Assembly (NCBI RefSeq): GCF_029168945.1
Contig: NW_026870043.1
Coordinates: 8,314,501-8,378,500, forward strand
DNA: 64,000 nucleotides
Reading direction: 5' to 3'
Source: Cannabis sativa
Taxonomy: Eukaryota > Streptophyta > Magnoliopsida > Rosales > Cannabaceae
Notes under the pieces: generated by a model
Seen by the model: the letters and a program-made list of their open reading frames with translations, nothing else
Databases searched by the model: none
What the model was told of the DNA's origin: nothing
Program-made: the position numbers and the translations under genes
Part shown: piece by piece, positions 44,130-55,635 of the stretch
Position numbering within the stretch: the stretch's first letter is position 1
How the letters are laid out: each line of letters begins with the position of its first letter

Positions 44130-45615
44130 AAGTTAGAGTCATGCAGGATTTTGTAATGGAAAACTTTTGGCTTTCAATAGGAAAAGCTAAAGGTGCATGA
44201 AAAATTCAGACACTGACTCTGCCTGCAAAAGTTGGAGGGTGAAACATCGTTGTGCGTGTGATAGACTTTAGGCAGTCCTTCCATTCTGGGAAGGAGTGTT
44301 GAAGATGTGCCATAGCCCCAGTGATCTTTCTTGCACGAAAAACAACGTGACATCGAGAGTCATGTTGAATTTTTATGAAGCAAGCTTTGGCTTTTGGGAA
44401 GGAAGGCTAAAGTTGGATAAAAATTCAAGCGAGGATGTCGCTTGAAACGATCAAAGGGTGAAAGCATCTCGAGGAGTAAAATAGACTTCAAGCAATCCTT
44501 CCATTCCAGGAAGGAGGGTTGAAGACATGCCATACCTCCAGTGATCTTTCTTGCACAAAAAAAAAACGTGCATGCAAGAGTCATGTTGAATTTTTATGAA
44601 GCAAGCTTCGGCTTCCAGGAAGGAAGGTTGAAGTTGTATAAAAATTCAAGCGAGGACGTTGCTTGAAAAGATCAAAGGGTGAAAGAATCACAGGGAGTAA
44701 AATAAACTTCAAGAAGTCCTTCCATTCTGGGAAGAAGGGTTGAAGATGTGCCATACCCCCAGTGATCTTTCTTGCACAAGAAACAACGTGCATGCGAGGG
44801 TCATATTGAATTTTTGTGAAGCAAGCTTCGGCTTCCACAAAGGAAGGCTGAAGTTGCATAAAAATTCAAACGATGACTTCGCTTGAAAAGATCAAAGGGT
44901 GAAAGCATCATGGGGAGTGAAACACACTTCAAACAGCCCTTCCATATCCGCAAGGAGGGTTGAAGACGTGCCATACCCCCAGTGATCTTTCTTGCATAAA
45001 AAATAAAGTGCATGCGAGAGTCATGTTGAATTTTTATGAACCAAGCTTTGGCTTCCACAAAGGATGGCTAAAGTTGCATAAAAATTCAAGCGATGAATTT
45101 GCTTAAAAAGATCAAAGGGTGAAAGCAGGGTGTAAGACAGACTTCAAGAGGAATGGAAATGAGGGTTTAAGATGTGCCATACCCCCAGTGATCTTTCTTG
45201 CACAAAAAACAACGTGCATGCCAGAGTCATGTTGAATGATTATGAAGCAAGCGTTAGCCTGGAAGAAAGAAGGCTGAAGTTGCATAAAAATTTAAGCGAT
45301 GACTTCACTTGAAAAGATCATAGGGTGAAAGCATAACGAGGAGTAAAATAGACTTCAAGTAGTCCTTCAATTTTGGGAAGAAGGGTTAAAGACGTGCCAT
45401 ACTAGTGATCTTTCTTGCACAAGAAACAACGTACATGCGAGAGTCATGTTCAATTTTTATGAAGCAAGCTTTGGCTTCAACGAAGGAAGGCTGAAGTTGC
45501 ATAAAATTTCAAGCGATGACTTTGCTTGAAAAGATCAAAGGGTGAAAGCGTCACAGGGAGTAAAACACACTTCAAGCAGTCCTTCTATTCTGGGAAAGAG
45601 GGTGGAAGACGTGCA
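44130..45615. repeat. Tandem array of about 220-bp units, left part
   Basis: The anchor GTGATCTTTC occurs at 44321, 44541, 44762, 44982, 45188 and 45405, spacings of 206-221 bp. A more divergent unit precedes them. Each unit has two potential hairpins: CCTTCC...GGAAGG (44277-44294 in the first) and the inverted GAAGC/GCTTC around AAGCTT. The array belongs to the old host element and continues at 52326 beyond element D. Minus-strand frames of 75-92 codons (44360-44584, 44581-44859, 44801-45058) merely echo the period. Confidence 0.85.
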
Positions 45616-47512
45616 TGTTGGAAATTATTTTACCAGGATCTTAGATTTACTCACAAGTATGTTTATTAACATCCTAAATAAGAACTTTCTAAAACGATAA
45701 ATTAAACACATATAAAGTTTAAGAAACCTTACATTGGGTGCAGCGGAACTTAATGATTCCTTCCGTTCAGATATCTAGCCCTTGATTCCTTTCTGTAGCA
45801 GAGCATTATCAATATCTGAACCTGGATCTCTTTCTCTGAATCTTTGATGCTGAAACTCCTTTTGCTGAATGTCTTTCTTCACGATCTTCCTCACTATGAT
45901 TGAGGTATCACCTGCTGTGTGTGGGCACTACTCATACACTAAGGATTTCAAAATTTAAGGAAGAAGAAAGAGAGAGTGGGTTCGGCCAAAGATAGGGAGA
46001 GAGAAGGCTCAGGTTTTTCTGATTCAGAAAGTGTTAGAAGAAAAGTGTGTAATTTTCCTGAAGCCTTCACTATCTATTTATAGCATTCCACTAGGGTTAG
46101 GTTTTAATTATTTGGCATTAAAATAATGAAAATATCAGAGGGAAAACCCTACAAAAGTGGCCGGCCCTATACATGTGGATTTGGGCCTCACTTTTTGCAA
46201 TTTTGCAGTTTTATCTTTTCTGCATCTGATTTTCTCAAAAACGCCAATTTTCAAATTCAACCATTTAAATGCCAATTCTATCTATTTAATAACTATAAAT
46301 AATTATTAAATAATATTGTCATTTATCATATTTATTAATTGAACCATACAAAGTATCATGATTAACAAATATGCCCCTAAAAACTCTTTCTTTACAATTT
46401 CGCCCTTACTTAGTGAAAAATTCACAAATAGACATAATCTAATTTGAGAACTATAATTGATTTATCAAAACCAATTACATGAGTCTTACAAGCAATATTA
46501 TCTCAACTAGTGCGGGGACCATGGGTCTATATAACCGAGCTTCCAATAAATAGATCAAGAATTTAGCACTAAAATTCACTAACTTATTAATTCTTCGTTG
46601 AATCCACGCATAGAACTTAGAATTGCACTCTCAGTATATAGAATGCTCTATATGTTCCACCATATAGACCCATCATTAGGTATCCATTGTTATAATCCTA
46701 ATTTGATCACTGATCCTCTATATGAATGATCTACACTTTAAAGGGATTAAATTACCGTTACACCCTACAATGTATTTATTCCTTAAAACACTTGACCCCG
46801 TATAAATGATATTTCAGCTTATGTGAAATGAGTACTCTACCATTTATGTTCGTTTGGTCAAGCTCGAAGGAGATCATCCTTTGCTTACTATTCGCCAGAT
46901 AGAAGCTATAGATTCCATGTTTATGTTAGCGCTCCCACTCAATTGCACTACCGTGTTCCCAAAATGTACGTATCACCCTGGCCTAAAAGTAGGCTTAACA
47001 AACAAATCAAAGAACACGAATAGCCTTTCAAGATTGAGCCTAATCATAACAGGATTAAGAACATTTGGTCTAGGATCAACTAGGCGATATTGACTTGAAT
47101 AGATATTACGGTAAGTTTAATAAATCTAAGTTAAAGTTCAATATCGGTCCCTTCCGATGCATACTCCATGCATCCAACCTGAGCTTTACTTTAACCAATG
47201 CTCTGGAAAGAACATAGCACTTCTCCAAATGCAAGTAAACTCTGTTGTAGATTATCATATCAGTAAAACCCTATGTCTGATAAATCTAGGAAACTTTATT
47301 CACATAGTCATGTTTACTTTCCAATGTGTTGACGGCACAATAATTAGGATCAAGTATGTGAAAAGGGTTTCAGATGAATTCATACATTATATACATATAA
47401 TCATGAAATAAATCATGTGAACCATGCAACATTAAATGTTATTTTTGATCTATATTAATAAGTAAATCTGATTATATTGAAATGAGTTTTATTTAGGGCA
47501 TAAAACCCAACA
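45616..47512 (-). repeat. Element D 3' LTR
   Basis: 1,897 bp, TGTTGG to CCCAACA on the plus strand. A minus-strand TATA box CTATAAATAG is at 46074-46083, followed by a leader with GAGAGAGAAGG-like sequence in the antisense. Confidence 0.88.
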
Positions 47513-50424
47513 AACTCCCACTTGCACTAATATAAAACTTGCGTTTCAAATAATCTCAACACCTTGATATACAAATCAAGTGTAGTAGTAGTAAACTCCT
47601 CGTAATAGGATCTGAAAGGTTGAATTAACCACAACCTTTTCTCCACCATTACTCTTCCTTTAATCACAAAATCATTGATAATGTGAAATTCCACTCTATA
47701 TGTCTACTCTCTTGGGATACTGGATTCTATACCTTTGGCAACTACTTTTGGTTAATCAGGAAATTAACACTAGCAGTTTAAGGCAATTTGGAATGGTGCC
47801 AAAGATGTATAGAACTTTCCTTAGACTGAATAAATACCTTTCCTGCAGCTTTAACATTCAGTCTCTCTCTGGTAGACCTAGAGACTTCAGATAGGTTTTT
47901 ACACTTCTCCAAAATCACTATTCCACCACCAGAGTAATCACCATCTTATCAGAAAGATTTTCTAGCACAAAGGCAAATTTCGAAATCTGATATGGTGTAG
48001 TCTAAGAGTTTTAAACACACCCTTATAGACTAACATATAGTTCCTCTTCTTAATCTTAAAATTTACTTGATTGTCTTCCAATGTCCTTCTCCTGGATTAA
48101 TCTGATACCTACTCATTACTCCCACTCAACAGTAGGTGTCTGGTCTAAGGCATACAAAAGCATATCTAAGACCTCTCACTATTGATTTAAGAAATTCTTT
48201 CATGGCTTTATCTTTTCTGGAATAGTTGAGACTTTTCCTTAGATAAATAAAATCTATGTCTAAGAAGTTGTGAAGCTTCTATAGATTGCCATTAGAAAGA
48301 AAATGCTTCAGCATCTTACTAAAGTAAGTTGCTTGCATTAGAGTAAGTAATTACCAGGTATACCACAAGCCATAGGTTTAGATAAACTCAAACGTATAAT
48401 ACTAGGAACAGGAAGTTTTGTTAAGTCCATTGAATGGACTTATAAACAAAAATTTCCTTTTATGTCCTTGTAATAGAAAACTTTAGGTTATTCCATGTGA
48501 ATGGATTAAACCATAGTTCTATTGGCTTTCTTCTTAGTTTCTTATCTTGACAATCCATTACTTGTTTAAACTCACAATGGATTTTAATCACTAGTGTCTC
48601 CCAAGTCATAAGAAGGTGAGTTCCTAGAAACTCTCCCACTACGAGAAGGTACCGTGAATTATGTCGAAGAAAACTAAATGGTATTGATCTCTTCGGTTGT
48701 GACAAGACAACAGAGGCAGTGGGATCATCATATGTAAGATGATAGAACAATTTTGGAATCAAGAATTAAATAAATCCTTTATATGCTACTTGTTTTTCAG
48801 ACTTAGTCATTATCTTAGAAAAGTAGTATTTGTTTGAACAAACACTTTCTTATCTATTGACAATGGGATAGTCCACCCCTAATCACTTAGAATAGCTAAC
48901 AAACCATGGTTAACAGTTCTAGCTTTCTTAAGATTTTGATTAGGTCATCCATGAATCTAGTAATGATTGACAATAAGTATACAACCATTACATCATTCTG
49001 AAATTGTATTACCATAGAAAGAATTAGGCAACGACTAGTAACTAATCATCAACATGCAACTCGAAATTTCTGGGGAGGTAAGTTTGGATATAATTCAAAA
49101 ATAAAATTAATGATCTTTGAACTGCATATCTACTAACTATTTCTCTACCCCTATCAGTTCGCAAGATCCTTAACCACTTACCTTAATGGTTTTAACCATT
49201 GCTAGAAATTAATGAAATTTTTCAAACATTTCAAATTTCTTTGTATAAGGTATAATCTAGTGTTATCGTTTTCAGAATACAATGAAAAACTCATATCCAC
49301 CCCTGAATGTACATCCATCTGCGAATGAGATGAACTACTTTCAGTGGATATAGGCATATTAACTCTTTGCAGAGATTGATCTTGTCAAATCCACTATGAA
49401 CAAGATACAAATGCCATAGATTAAAAAAAAATGGTAGAGCCTTTTGATGACATAGGTTTAGTTACATCAAAGAGTTCAAATTTAAAAAAAAATTAAATTT
49501 AAAATTAAACCTACAATTTTGAAAAATTAGCTTTCAACCAACCTAAATATCATTTCAAAATTTGCTAACTACTTTTAAAATTTAAATGTTATTTTATAAA
49601 TAAAAATTAAATAAAAAATTAAAAAAGATAAATGAATATCTTCTTAGATTTTAAATGTAATTTAAATAAATAAAATAACAAAATTTAAAAGTTAGCAAAA
49701 TATCTTACATCTATTTAAAATTACATGATTATAGTTATCTTATTTTAAATTTAATAAGGTCAAATTATTTAAAAAAAAATTAATTTAAAAATTTAAAATC
49801 TGACCTTAAATTTAAAAATAAGATAAGATATAATCAAATTTAAAAATAAGATAGATAATTAAGCAAAAAAGATAGATATTTACTATTTTAAAATTCAAAT
49901 TACACTAATATCTTGAATTAAATTTAAAAAATATTAAGTTAATTCATAATGATAATTAGATAAATTTAAAAAATATTAAGTTAATTCATAATGATAATTA
50001 GAATTGAATTAGGAATAGTAATAGTATAAATACAGAACTATACAAAAATCGGAAGTTAAATCCATGAAAAAGCATGAAAAATCGAAGAAAAACAAAAAAA
50101 ATGCGAGCTGTACGGACAGTTTTCGCGCGCGTGGGGCAGTGACACCATCCCGATATTTTTCGAAACTTCAAAAAATCATAACTAATTCAAATTAAATCGA
50201 AATTGAGTTCTGTAAAAAAGTAAATTGCTTAATTTTTTCCATACTATCCATTAAAAATAATTCCATAAATAGATATTCAATTATTTTTCACGAAAATTCA
50301 CAAACATCAATCAATCATCAAATAACACTCAATACAACATGATACCATCCAAAAACAAACAAACAATCGTTTTAAAGTCCAAATATCTTGCAAGTAAATC
50401 AAATACCATGGCTCTGAGGCCAGT
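47513..50424 (-). other. Element D internal region, noncoding
   Basis: Purine tract at 47513-47527, primer site at 50411-50422, and AT-rich DNA between. There are no recognisable gag or pol motifs on either strand. The site TAAGGTCAAATTATTT at 49754-49769 is the uninterrupted equivalent of the LINE insertion point in element A. Confidence 0.75.
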
Positions 50425-52320
50425 TGTTGGAAATTACTTTTCAGGATCTTAGATCTACTCACAAGTATGTTTATTAACATCCTAAATAAGAACTTTCTAA
50501 AACGATAAATTAAACACATATAAAGTTTAAGAAACCTTACATTGGGTGCAACGGAACATAATGACTCCTTCCGTTCAGATATCTAGCCCTTGATTCCTTT
50601 CTATAGCAGAGCATTATCAATATCTGAACCTGGATCTCTTTCTCTGAATCTTTGATGCTGAAACTCCTTTTGCTGAATGTCTTTCTTCACGATCTTCCTC
50701 ACTATGATTGAGGTATCACTTGCTGTGTGTGGGCACTACTCATACACTAAGGATTTCCAAAATTTAAGGAAGAAGAAAGAGAGAGTGGGTTCGGCCAAAG
50801 ATAGGGAGAGAGAAGGCTCAGGTTTTTCTGATTCAGAAAGTGTTAGAAGAAAAGTGTGTAATTTTCCTGAAGCCTTCACTATCTATTTATAGCATTCCAC
50901 TAGAGTTAGGTTTGAATTATTTGGCATTAAAATAATGAAAATATCAGAGGGAAAACCCTACAAAAGTGGCCGGCCCTATACATGTGGATTTGGGCCTCAC
51001 TTTTTGCAATTTTGCAGTTTTATCTTTTCTGCATCTGATTTTCTCAAAAACGCCAATTTTCAAATTCAACCATTTAAATGCCAATTCTAACTATTTAATA
51101 ACTATAAATAATTATTAAATAATATTGTCATTTATCATATTTATTAATTGAACCATACAAAGTATCATAATTAACAAATATGCCCCTATAAACTCTTTCT
51201 TTACAATTTCGCCCTTACTTAGTGAAAAATTCACAAATAGACATAGTCTAATTTGAGAATTATAATTGATTAATCAAAACCAATTACATGAGTCTTACAA
51301 GCAATATTATCTCAACTAGTGCGGGGACCATGGGTCTATATAACCGAGCTTCCAATAAGTAGATCAAGAATTTAGCACTAAAATTCACTAACTTATTAAT
51401 TCTTCGTTGAATCCATGCATAGAACTTAGAATCGCACTCTCAGTATATAGAATGCTCTATATGTTCCACCATATAGACACATCATTAGTTATCCATTGTT
51501 ATAATCCTAATTTGATCACCGATCCTCTATATGAATGATCTACACTGTAAAGGGATTCAATTACCGTTACACCCTACAATGTATTTATTCCTTAAAAACA
51601 CTTGACCCCGTATAAATGATATTTCAGCTTATGTGAAATGAGTACTCCACAATTTATGTTCGTTTGGTCAAGCTCGAAGGAGATCATCCTTTGCTTACTA
51701 TTCGCCAGATAGAAGCTATAGATTCCATGTTTATGTTAGCGCTCCTACTCAATTGCACTACCGTGTTCCCAAAATGTACGTATCACCCTGTCCTAAAAGT
51801 AGGCTTAACTAAAAAATCAAAGAACACGAATAGCCTTTCAAGATTGAGCCTAATCATAACAGGATTAAGAACATTTGATCTAGGATTAACTAGGCGATAT
51901 TGACTTGAATAGATATTACGGTAAGTTTAATAAATCTAAGTCAAAGTTCAATATCGGTCCCTTCCGATGCATACTCCATGCATCCAACCTGAGCTTTACT
52001 TTAACCAATGCTCTGGAAAGAACATAGCACTTCTCCAAATGCAAGTAAACTCTGTTGTAGATTATCATATCAGTAAAACCCTATGTCTGATAAATCTAGG
52101 AAACTTTATTCACATAGTCATGTTTACTTTCCTATGTGTTGACGGCACAATAAACCGGATCAAGTATGTGAAAATGGTTTCAGATGAATTCATACATTAT
52201 ATACATATAATCATGAAATAAATCATGTGAACCATGCAACATTAAATGTTATTTCTGATCTATATTAATAAGTATCTGATTATATTGAAATGAGTTTTAT
52301 TTAGGGCATAAAACCCAACA
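50425..52320 (-). repeat. Element D 5' LTR
   Basis: 1,896 bp, the partner of 45616-47512. A minus-strand TATA box CTATAAATAG is at 50883-50892. Scattered single-base differences from the other LTR occur, for example in the primer-proximal 200 bp. Confidence 0.88.
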
Positions 52321-52325
52321 GTGCA

Positions 52326-52750
52326 TACCCCTAGTGATCTTCTTGAACGAAAAACAACATGCATGCAAGAGTCATGTTTAATTTTTATTAAGCAAGCTTT
52401 AGCTTCCGTGAAGGAAGGCTGAAGTTGCATAAAACTTCAAGTAATGACTATTCTTGAAAAGATCAAAGGGTGAAAGCATCACAGGGAGTAAAGTAGACTT
52501 CAAACAGTCCTTCCATTCCAAGAAGGAGGGTTGAAGACATGCCATACCCCAGTGATCTTTCTTGCACAGAAAATAACGTGCATGTGAGAGTCATGTGTAA
52601 TTTTTATGAAGCAAGCTTCGGCTTCCACAAAGGAAGGCTGAAGTTGCATAAAATTCAAGCGATGACTTTGCTTGAAAAGATCAAAAGGGTGAAAGAGTCA
52701 CTTGGCGTGTGACAGACTTCAAGTCCTTCCATTCTGGGAAGGAAGGTTGA
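52326..52750. repeat. Tandem array of about 220-bp units, right part
   Basis: Continues the array interrupted by element D, with anchors at 52334 and 52552. Removing element D and one GTGCA gives a spacing of about 219 bp to the previous unit. It ends in a partial unit near 52750. Confidence 0.8.
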
Positions 52751-53038
52751 AGATGCGTCTCCCAAGCTTTGGGAAGCTCCAAGAGACGCGTGCAAGCGCC
52801 CCATGATATCTTGGGCAGTCTGTTTCCTCCGATGGATAATAAGGCATTTAGCAGCTTTTTTGGCAAAGACTCGAATCCCTAGTAGGATGAATGCTATTGC
52901 GGTAGAGATTCTCTAATTGGTTTTTAATGGCCCGAGTTACTTTCTTTTATGTAACTCCAGGGTTGTAGTTACATCATAATGACAAAGATCCATGTCAGCA
53001 AACTTTGCCAAATAAAGGTTGGCCCTAGCAACTCCTTC
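52751..53038. other. Host element right flank with a strong inverted repeat
   Basis: GCGTCTC (52755-52761) pairs with GAGACGC (52793-52799), enclosing CCCAA-GCT-TTGGG (52761-52773). The rest holds no gene. It ends where LTR B begins at 53039. Confidence 0.5.
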
Positions 53039-55354
53039 TGTAAAGACCGCTTAGTTTAATTCGGAAATTAGCAGTTAATCACGTTTAATTATGAAATTAA
53101 TTATAGCTATTTAAATGATTATTTATACTGTTATTATTGAATTCAGAGATGCATTTTTATGTCATGTAGTAGTTTTCATAATTTTGCATTCCGGTGCCCG
53201 GTATTTTGAAACTCGGTGTTTGGCTCAACAAAATCACAACTTAGTATGTTAGTAGTTTGGGACGGTTTATTAGACGTTGGGAATGTCGGGAATGGCCGGG
53301 AATTTAGAATTTCCCAAAAATACCCCTTTAGTGTTATTTATGTGAGTTTAGTGTGAAGGGGCAAAATGGTCTTTTTGCCCCATTATTTTTTTGTCTTCTA
53401 GTGACTTTTAATAATTGAAAAATATATGTTAACTGATTATTACTTGGCTGAAATGAAGTTGTTATATGATGAATAGCTTTTTATTTCATTTTACAAAAAA
53501 TTAGAAAGTTAGAAAATATTCAAAGGAAAACCATTTTTTCTCTCAACTCTCTCTCTATTTCGGCCCTCTTGGAGCAGCAAGAAGCTGGCCATTTTCTTGA
53601 GATTTCAAGCTTGTTTCAACCTAAATTTGTGAACTCGTGTTGTGGTATGTGCTCTCTAGCTTTTCTTCCTTTGTTTTCTTGAAAAAAATGATGAAAAATA
53701 TGAGTTATGCATGTTCAATCTTGATGTTGTTGCTGCTGTAGTTTTAGGTTATTTTCTGTGTTTTTCTATGCTTGAATTGAATGGAATTAAGTAGGTTTCA
53801 TGCATGCTAGTTACTTGGTTCAAGTTGTGAAATTTTGTTCAAAAGCTATGATTTTCTAAGAAATGTGTTCAATCTATTAATTGCTTGCTGTAGATGTTTG
53901 TTATTGTTTTCAGAGGTTATTCTAGGCTTGATTAAGTAGATTTGAGCTAGTTTGGATGCATGTTATCTAGGTTTAACCAAGTTTGAGTTTAGAACTCAAA
54001 GCTTGGGCTTTAATGGTGATTTTTGTTTATGTGCAATCTGGGTGAGTTTGATGCTTTAGAAATGTTCTAGGGGTTATATAGAACAGGTCTGGAAGTTTTG
54101 GTTTGGTCTGGAGTTGTTTTGAGCATTGTGTGAATATTTAAAGTTCTGCCTGCAAGGAACCAGAATTCTGGTTGTGCATCCGAAATTCCGGATGGGGTTC
54201 TGAAATTTCCCAGAACCGGAACTCCGGTTGGGCAACCGGTCTACCGGTTGGGGAAAATTCAGGAACCCTAGTTTTCCTCGATTTTATGTTTTTTGGGGTA
54301 TGGCCATGCTTTTTATCGATAGGGAAACTTTTAGTTCCTAATTTAAGTCCCTGGGAAGTGATTTAGCGTATCACTTATAGTGTTGTGATTTTTATGGTTT
54401 AGGAGACTGTAATCCGCCGCGCAGATAGTTCCAGTCAGGTTGACCGGCACACCTAAATTCAAAATCCAGGTAAGATTAGTATAACAGTATGCATATGTAG
54501 ATTACATGTTTAGCGTGCATGTAGGAAGCCTGTTAGATTACATTAGTTATGTATGTTGGCTTCGAACCATCCAACTGTGTCACGTCGGTACAGGCTGGAG
54601 TATGACCAGCAGCCGGAGTATAACCGGTTCGACCGATCAGGCTGACACTTAGGTTGGTGGTTCCGTACTATTGACGTATCACGTCGGTACAGGCTGGACT
54701 ATGACCAGCAGCGGCAGTATGACCGGTTCGACCGATAGGGCTGATACTGTAACACGTCGGTACAGGTTGGAGTATGACCAGCAGCCGGAGTATGACCGGT
54801 TCGACCGATCAGGCTGTTACTTGTCAATAGTACCGTCTCTATGAACGTTCAGAACTCAGTACCGTGTTGGACACGGCAGTTAGGGGGACTCAGTATCGTG
54901 TTGGACACGGCAGTTAGGGTTATGATCAGGGGTATGGGCGTCTGATCATGACCTGGATTTATGTATGAATATTATTATGCTTTTCTTACTGAGTCTGTCG
55001 ACTCACAGTTCTACGTTTATGTGTAGGTAAAGGCAAGGCTAGAGCTGATGGACCGTGAGCGAGCCGGTGAAGATTGTACATGTCGGGGCGGTTAGGCCTG
55101 GAGCGTACGATCCTCGGGACAGCAAGGCTATTTTTGTAACTAGTCGCTAGGCGACAATTATTTTGTATGAACAGTAAACTTTTGTAAATGATTTTGTAAT
55201 CGGGATCCTGAGTCTTTTGTATAAATATTTTATAAGTTTAATTAAAAAGCAAAAATTTTAATTAATCACGTTTTCCATAAACCTCGTTGATTAGCAACGA
55301 GCTGCACATCATGTTTAAAAATCACGTATGTACTATGTTAGTTAGGGTGTTACA
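53039..55354 (+). repeat. Element B 5' LTR
   Basis: 2,316 bp, TGTAAAGACC to GTGTTACA. It contains three tandem units of about 70 bp with CACGTCGGTACAGG starts (54580-54828), two CCGTGT-TGG-ACACGG palindromes (about 54860-54922), and the conserved inverted repeat at 54990-55005. Confidence 0.88.
54990..55005 (+). promoter_or_regulatory. Conserved inverted repeat in Tekay-like LTR (B)
   Basis: TGAGTC-TGTC-GACTCA, followed 16 bases later by GTGTAGGTAAAGGCAAGG. The same layout occurs in the LTR of element C (58454-58470) and in the solo LTR (27969-27984), although the surrounding LTR sequence has diverged. It could be a bZIP-like binding site or an RNA hairpin in the leader. Confidence 0.5.
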
Positions 55355-55357
55355 ATT

Positions 55358-55369
55358 TGGTATCAGAGC
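55358..55369 (+). other. Element B primer binding site
   Basis: TGGTATCAGAGC, an exact initiator-Met-type primer site, starts three bases after LTR B. Confidence 0.85.
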
Positions 55370-55635
55370 CGCCAGGTTGTCTTCTGAAGATCGTCACGAC
55401 ATGTACAATCATCATCAGCAGTTAGCTCGTTCCACGGTTCAGTAAGCCTTTATTGCTTTAGTAGTTCATTTATTTATTTATGAATAAGAAAAGCCTGATA
55501 GGAAGCATGTTAGTAGCCTGATAGTAGAATAGGCGCATGTTTCGTTCTTAATTTCAAAATTAAGCGGCATTAGTAAGCTCTCCTTGAATACGACCTGATA
55601 TGCCAACTCTTGGTTTCGCCGGCGGTTCTGACTAG
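55370..55635 (+). other. Element B leader
   Basis: Noncoding sequence between the primer site and gag; nothing else recognised. Confidence 0.5.

Larger units (their letters stand above)
45616..52320 (-). mobile_element. Element D: gag-less relative of element A, complete with TSD
   Basis: 6,705 bp flanked by GTGCA at 45611-45615 and 52321-52325. On the minus strand: 5' LTR 50425-52320, primer site 50411-50422, a 2.9-kb internal region, a purine tract at 47513-47527, and a 3' LTR 45616-47512. The LTRs differ by about 1-2% by eye. The internal region shares its two ends with element A but lacks the gag-bearing middle, so no protein is encoded. It is a LARD-like, fully parasitic element. It inserted in the tandem array after the array existed. 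Confidence 0.88.

Noticed and set aside
46854..47411. Frames of 79 and 84 codons in LTR D, repeated at 51664-52221 and partly at 9947-10171
   Set aside because: They are antisense to the element within LTRs, show no domain, and are shared only because the LTRs are recent copies. They do not support genes.
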